A DNA stretch of 51,365 nucleotides from Oscillospiraceae bacterium (GTDB lineage: Bacteria; Bacillota; Clostridia; Oscillospirales; Oscillospiraceae): NCBI GenBank assembly GCA_016282135.1, contig JAEEKA010000067.1:1-51365 (forward strand). Direction: 5' to 3'. The notes below the pieces were generated by a model that worked only from the letters and a program-made list of their open reading frames with translations, made no database searches and had not been told where the DNA came from. Shown here piece after piece: positions 47,979-51,365 of the stretch (the first letter of the stretch is position 1; the number at the start of each line of letters is the position of its first letter). Made by a program: the position numbers and the translations under genes.

Positions 47979-49319
47979 ATGATGGAAGAAAAAACCAACA
48001 AGAACAAAGCGCTGAAAATGGCTGTGGGCATCATTGTGGCCCTGGCCATGCTGGTTGGGCTGTATTTCGGCGTCCGTGCGATCATCAAAGCCTCTGAGAA
48101 GCCCGAACAGCCTTCTGAGCCGTCCCAGGGCTCCGAGCCTGTGAATCCGACTGACAAGCCTGTCAACCCTACCGACAGCAGGTCCCAAAGCGATCCCACC
48201 GGCGAGACCCAGCCCTTGAGCCCGGAGGATCTGGAGATCGAAGCCTCCAAGACCAAAAAGGTCTACACGGAAGAGGATGTAAGCACCGACGATCCCCGTC
48301 TGGATGAGATTGTGGCTTCCTGCGCCGGCCGGACGATCAACAGCCGTGACGCGCAGGTGTTCTTCGCCATGCAGTACTACGGTTTTATGAACGATTACGG
48401 CGACTGGGCGATGTATTTTGGCCTGGACGCCTCCCAGCCCCTGTCTGACCAGCTTTCCACCGTCAGTGACATCTCCTGGGAGCAGTATTTCCTGATGTCC
48501 GGCATCAGCGATTTCCACCAGTATGCGGCCCTGGCAGCAAAAGCAGCCTCCGAAGGCTATCAGATGCTGGAAGGGGAAAAGGAACAGCTCAGCCAGGTGC
48601 GCGACGGTCTGAAGGATCGGTTTGCCGCCTATGGCTACGACTCCGCGGACGCTTACGTGCAGTCCAACTTCGGAGTCAGCGTCCGGTATGAGGACTACGT
48701 GCGCTATCTGGAGCTCTATTTCTACGCCATGTCCTACCAGAACCACCTGTATCAGGAGATGTCCTTCACGGAGGATGACCTCAACACCTTCTACGAGGAG
48801 AACCCTTCGATCTTTGCCGGGATCGGAAAGGATCAGACCAACATCAATGTCCGCCACATTCTGATTCAGCCGGAGACTGCCGAAGGCGCGTCCGAAGCCG
48901 AGGCGACCGCAGCCAAGGAGGCCGCCAGAGCCAAGGCGGAGGAGCTTTTGAACACCTACCGACAGAACCCCACGGAGGATAATTTCGCGCAGTTGGCCAA
49001 GGAAAACTCCACCGACCCCGGTTCCGCCGACAACGGCGGCCTCTACGAGGAGGTATATCCCGGTCAGATGGTTGAGAGCTTCAACGACTGGTGCTTCGAT
49101 CCTGCCCGTCAGCCTGGGGATACCGACATCGTGGAGACCGACTACGGCTTCCACATCATGTATTTTGTCTCCAAGTCCGATACCCTCCACTGGAAGAGCG
49201 TGGCCGAGGACGAACTCCATCAGGATCGAATGATCGACGTGCTGGACGAGCTGAATCTGGAGTATCCCATCACCTGGGCTTACGAAAATCTGGTTCTCTG
49301 CCCGCTGCCCAAGCAGTAA
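47979..49319 (+). CDS. Membrane-anchored parvulin-type peptidyl-prolyl isomerase (PrsA-like)
   Basis: 446 residues from the ATG at 47979 after AAAGGAAAG. One N-terminal membrane helix (about 14-35), a Pro/Ser/Glu-rich spacer, a helical chaperone-like domain (about 95-285) and a parvulin domain with NVRHILIQPE, FAQLAKENSTDPGSADNGG and ETDYGFHIMYFVSK. It should help secreted proteins fold between membrane and wall; the SLH proteins of this window are possible clients. PrsA itself is a lipoprotein, whereas this one has no lipobox Cys. Confidence 0.88.
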   Translation: MMEEKTNKNKALKMAVGIIVALAMLVGLYFGVRAIIKASEKPEQPSEPSQGSEPVNPTDKPVNPTDSRSQSDPTGETQPLSPEDLEIEASKTKKVYTEEDVSTDDPRLDEIVASCAGRTINSRDAQVFFAMQYYGFMNDYGDWAMYFGLDASQPLSDQLSTVSDISWEQYFLMSGISDFHQYAALAAKAASEGYQMLEGEKEQLSQVRDGLKDRFAAYGYDSADAYVQSNFGVSVRYEDYVRYLELYFYAMSYQNHLYQEMSFTEDDLNTFYEENPSIFAGIGKDQTNINVRHILIQPETAEGASEAEATAAKEAARAKAEELLNTYRQNPTEDNFAQLAKENSTDPGSADNGGLYEEVYPGQMVESFNDWCFDPARQPGDTDIVETDYGFHIMYFVSKSDTLHWKSVAEDELHQDRMIDVLDELNLEYPITWAYENLVLCPLPKQ

Positions 49320-49355
49320 GCAGGCGGTCGCGATTTTAGTCCGGGGATTGAAGCG

Positions 49356-50702
49356 ATGCTTCCGGAGCTGTTTTGCGAAAAGATGCGGGCCCTGTTGGGG
49401 ACGGAGTACCCCGCTTTTCTGAGGGCGCTGGATCGCCCCCGCGCCTTTGGCCTGCGCTGGAACCCGTTGAAGAGTCCTCTTCAGAGAGAATTGGTCAATT
49501 CTCAATTGTCGGCGTTCAATTTGACTCCCGTTTCCTGGTGTCCCACCGGATATTACTACGATCCGGATGCCAGACCGGGCCTCCACCCCTGGCACGCCGC
49601 CGGCGCTTACTACCTCCAGGAGCCCTCTGCCATGGCTCCCGCCGAGTTGCTGGCCCCCCAGCCGGGGGAACGGGTGCTGGATCTGTGCGCCGCGCCGGGA
49701 GGAAAGACGACCCAGCTGGCCGGAAAGATGGCGGGCAGGGGACTGCTGGTCTGCAATGAAATTCACCCCAAGCGGGCAACCGTTCTGTCCTCCAACGTGG
49801 AGCGGATGGGAATCGCCAATGCCCTTGTGCTGAACGAGCACCCGGCCCGGCTGGCGGAGCGGTTTCCCGGTTACTTCGACCGAATTCTGGTGGACGCGCC
49901 CTGCTCCGGCGAGGGCATGTTCCGTAAACACGACGCTGCCGGGGAGGATTGGAGCCCTGAGACGGTGGCCATGTGCGCCCGGCGGCAGGCTGAGATCCTG
50001 GACAGTGCCGCCGGAATGCTCCGTCCGGGGGGGAGGCTGGTCTATTCTACCTGCACCTTTTCTCCCGAGGAAAATGAAGGCAGCGTCGCCGCTTTCCTGG
50101 GCCGTCATCCGGATTTTGCCGTGGAAACCGTCTGTGCGCCCTGCTTTGCGCCGGGCCGTCCCGAGTGGTCTGACGGCAATCCGGCCCTGGCAGATACCTT
50201 TCGCCTCTGGCCAAACCTGCTGCGGGGAGAGGGCCACTTCGCCGCCGTCCTGCGGCGAGGGGGAGATGAGCCGGGTGCGGAGCTCTCCACAGAGCCGGAA
50301 GCGGCCCTTCCGAAGCCTGTTGCCGAATTGGTCAACGAGTTGGGGATCGAGCTTCCCGCCGGGAAGCCGGTTCGGTTCGGAGAGCGGGTCTTCCTGGCGC
50401 CAAAGGATTTGCCGGTGCTGCGGGGGCTGAAGGTTCTGCGGCCCGGCCTGGAGCTGGCGGAGCTGCGCAGAGACCTGGCGGTTCCTGCCCATGCCCTTGC
50501 CCTGTGGATGCGCGGGGCTGCTTCCTGCCATGATCTGCAGTCCGATGATCCTGCCTGCGCCGCCTATCTGCGGGGAGAGACCCTGCCCACCGCTGCCAGG
50601 GGCTGGACTCTGGTGCGGGTGGACGGTCTGAGCCTGGGCTGGGGAAAGGGCTCTGTTGGGGTGCTGAAGAATCACTACCCCAAGGGATTGAGAATTTTTT
50701 AA
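49356..50702 (+). CDS. RsmF/RsmB-type rRNA (cytosine-5) methyltransferase
   Basis: 448 residues. S-adenosylmethionine site LDLCAAPGGKTTQLAGKM, first catalytic Cys in VDAPCSGEGMFRK, second in YSTCTFSPEENEG. The C-terminal part (after 300) is the RsmF-like RNA-binding extension with a closing GWGKGSVGVLKNHYPKGL. It methylates cytosine in rRNA or tRNA. Residues about 44-55 (ELVNSQLSAFNL) are coded by DNA like the AT-rich intergenic repeat, as an in-frame insertion before the conserved WCPTGYYY. Confidence 0.93.
   Translation: MLPELFCEKMRALLGTEYPAFLRALDRPRAFGLRWNPLKSPLQRELVNSQLSAFNLTPVSWCPTGYYYDPDARPGLHPWHAAGAYYLQEPSAMAPAELLAPQPGERVLDLCAAPGGKTTQLAGKMAGRGLLVCNEIHPKRATVLSSNVERMGIANALVLNEHPARLAERFPGYFDRILVDAPCSGEGMFRKHDAAGEDWSPETVAMCARRQAEILDSAAGMLRPGGRLVYSTCTFSPEENEGSVAAFLGRHPDFAVETVCAPCFAPGRPEWSDGNPALADTFRLWPNLLRGEGHFAAVLRRGGDEPGAELSTEPEAALPKPVAELVNELGIELPAGKPVRFGERVFLAPKDLPVLRGLKVLRPGLELAELRRDLAVPAHALALWMRGAASCHDLQSDDPACAAYLRGETLPTAARGWTLVRVDGLSLGWGKGSVGVLKNHYPKGLRIF
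49485..49525. repeat. AT-rich repeat copy in frame inside the methyltransferase gene
   Basis: On the minus strand this reads GACAATTGAGAATTGACC followed by AATTC, matching the intergenic repeats at 19571, 44022 and 45371. It stays open in the gene's frame because it is inserted in the reverse direction. Confidence 0.45.
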
Positions 50703-50720
50703 AAAAACCGAAAAAAGTGT

Positions 50721-50749
50721 TTGACAAAATCACCTTCCGTCGTTATAAT
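50721..50749 (+). promoter_or_regulatory. Consensus sigma-A promoter of the DUF177-rpmF operon
   Basis: TTGACA (50721-50726), 17-bp spacer, TATAAT (50744-50749): both boxes perfect, as expected before a ribosomal protein gene. Confidence 0.9.
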
Positions 50750-50783
50750 ATTGCGTGCATGACTATGAGATTAGGAGAGTCCG

Positions 50784-51287
50784 ATGCTGCTGAACCTGTC
50801 TGTACTCAAAGATAACCCCGGCGGCTCGATTCCCTTCGCGGTCGATCTGGACCTGCGTGAGCTGGTGTTCGGCGGTTGTTGCCCTGTTACGGAGCCCGTT
50901 GCGGCGTCCGGTGAGGTGCGCAACACGGCGGGTGTCTACGTGCTCAGCGGCACGGTCCACACGACGCTGCACGGTCCCTGTGATCGCTGCGCCCGCCCGG
51001 TGGAGAAGCCCGTGGAGTTTCCCCTGCATGCCGTGCTGACGGAGGCCCTGGCCAACGACGACGGCGATGAGGATCCTTGGCTGTTTCTGATGGAGGAGGG
51101 CTGCGCGGATCTGGACGATATCGTGACGACCACGTTCGTCCTGAGCATGGACAGCAAGTTCCTCTGCAAGGAGGATTGCAAGGGTCTGTGCTGCCGATGC
51201 GGCAAGGATCTCAACGACGGTCCCTGTGACTGTCAGCCCGAGGCGGATCCCCGCCTGGCTGTGTTAAAGCAGCTGCTCAAGAAGTAA
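50784..51287 (+). CDS. DUF177 (YceD-like) protein
   Basis: 167 residues, TTAGGAGAG upstream. The DUF177 core has GPCDRCARPVEKPVEF, LDLDDI-type acidic segment (CADLDDIVTTTFVLSM) and CKGLCCRCGKDLNDGPCDC, with paired Cys that may bind zinc. It nearly always precedes rpmF, as here, and is thought to act in 23S rRNA or 50S maturation. Confidence 0.92.
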   Translation: MLLNLSVLKDNPGGSIPFAVDLDLRELVFGGCCPVTEPVAASGEVRNTAGVYVLSGTVHTTLHGPCDRCARPVEKPVEFPLHAVLTEALANDDGDEDPWLFLMEEGCADLDDIVTTTFVLSMDSKFLCKEDCKGLCCRCGKDLNDGPCDCQPEADPRLAVLKQLLKK

Positions 51288-51327
51288 ATCATTGCCTTAG
51301 AGGCATTCAGACCGAGGAGGTGTCACC

Positions 51328-51365
51328 ATGGCTGTTCCTAAGAGAAAAGTTTCCAAAGCAAGACG
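51328..51365 (+). CDS. rpmF: 50S ribosomal protein L32, 5' end only
   Basis: ATG at 51328 after GAGGAGGTG; the 12 readable residues MAVPKRKVSKAR are the invariant start of bacterial L32. The gene runs off the right edge. It lies 40 bp after the DUF177 gene in the usual order. Confidence 0.93.
   Translation, partial: MAVPKRKVSKAR

Noticed and set aside
47958-50675. 905-codon minus-strand open frame
   Set aside because: Antisense to the parvulin and rRNA methyltransferase genes, both with clear motifs; a shadow frame.
1-51365. tRNA, rRNA, CRISPR arrays, prophage or transposase genes
   Set aside because: I looked through the intergenic gaps and the protein products on both strands and saw no cloverleaf with a T-loop, no rRNA-like stretch, no spaced direct repeats and no integrase or transposase motifs.

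Overview
The window looks like chromosome from a GC-rich, low-oxygen Firmicute of the class Clostridia, most likely an Oscillospiraceae/Ruminococcaceae-type gut commensal. The support is a DnaD plus DnaI-type primosome pair, a tRNA-Trp T-box, a perfect CIRCE operator, YhbD/YhbE-, YunG- and RqcP-like proteins, S-layer homology (SLH) proteins, strong AGGAGG ribosome sites and textbook sigma-A promoters. The genus assignment is inference. I see no tRNA, rRNA, CRISPR array, phage or insertion-sequence gene.

Layout. 1-3.4 kb: histidine catabolism (hutH, then hutU running off the left edge). 3.5-9.2 kb: a small ORF, an ECF sigma factor fused to a membrane anchor and an extracellular domain, and two secreted SLH proteins, the second with an SGNH hydrolase domain. 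9.3-12 kb, convergent: a membrane SGNH protein and an MBOAT O-acyltransferase, the usual pair for O-acetylating a cell-surface polymer. 12.1-14.2 kb: DEAD-box helicase and a divergent DprA-like protein. 14.3-20 kb: glmS, a PH-domain protein, uvrA and an RqcP-like S4 protein. 20-23.4 kb: cardiolipin synthase and three small-envelope-type genes. 23.5-28 kb, minus strand: htpG under CIRCE with a radical SAM gene, and a yhbD/yhbE-like pair behind a three-site operator array. 28-32 kb, minus: T-box-controlled trpB2, class II aldolase, and a pyrF homologue that lacks the catalytic lysine. 32.5-38.6 kb, minus: two tandem ECF sigma/anti-sigma modules with very large extracellular domains. 38.8-45.4 kb, plus: a run of YunG-like, DUF362-ferredoxin, acyl-CoA synthetase, small acyltransferase, E2-like, DPM1-like glycosyltransferase and DUF5662 genes. 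45.8-47.7 kb, minus: dnaI-like and dnaD-like. 48-51.4 kb, plus: membrane parvulin, rRNA methyltransferase, DUF177 protein and the start of rpmF.

How it fits together. The recurring theme is the cell envelope. Three ECF sigma systems each carry a transmembrane segment followed by a large outside domain, and all three have a similar non-sigma-A promoter-like motif upstream, which suggests autoregulation. One of them sits in a neighbourhood of SLH proteins and an MBOAT/SGNH pair. In Bacillus anthracis, O-acetylation of the secondary wall polymer by such pairs affects SLH-protein attachment, so this looks like a surface assembly and sensing locus. The 38.8-45.4 kb genes combine acyl activation, acyl transfer and a polyprenyl-phosphate-type glycosyltransferase and could form an undescribed lipid or glycan acylation pathway.

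Small intergenic repeats are frequent. One AT-rich family supplies the stop codons of three genes and occurs once in frame inside an rRNA methyltransferase gene. A second GC-rich palindromic family occurs at four or more places.
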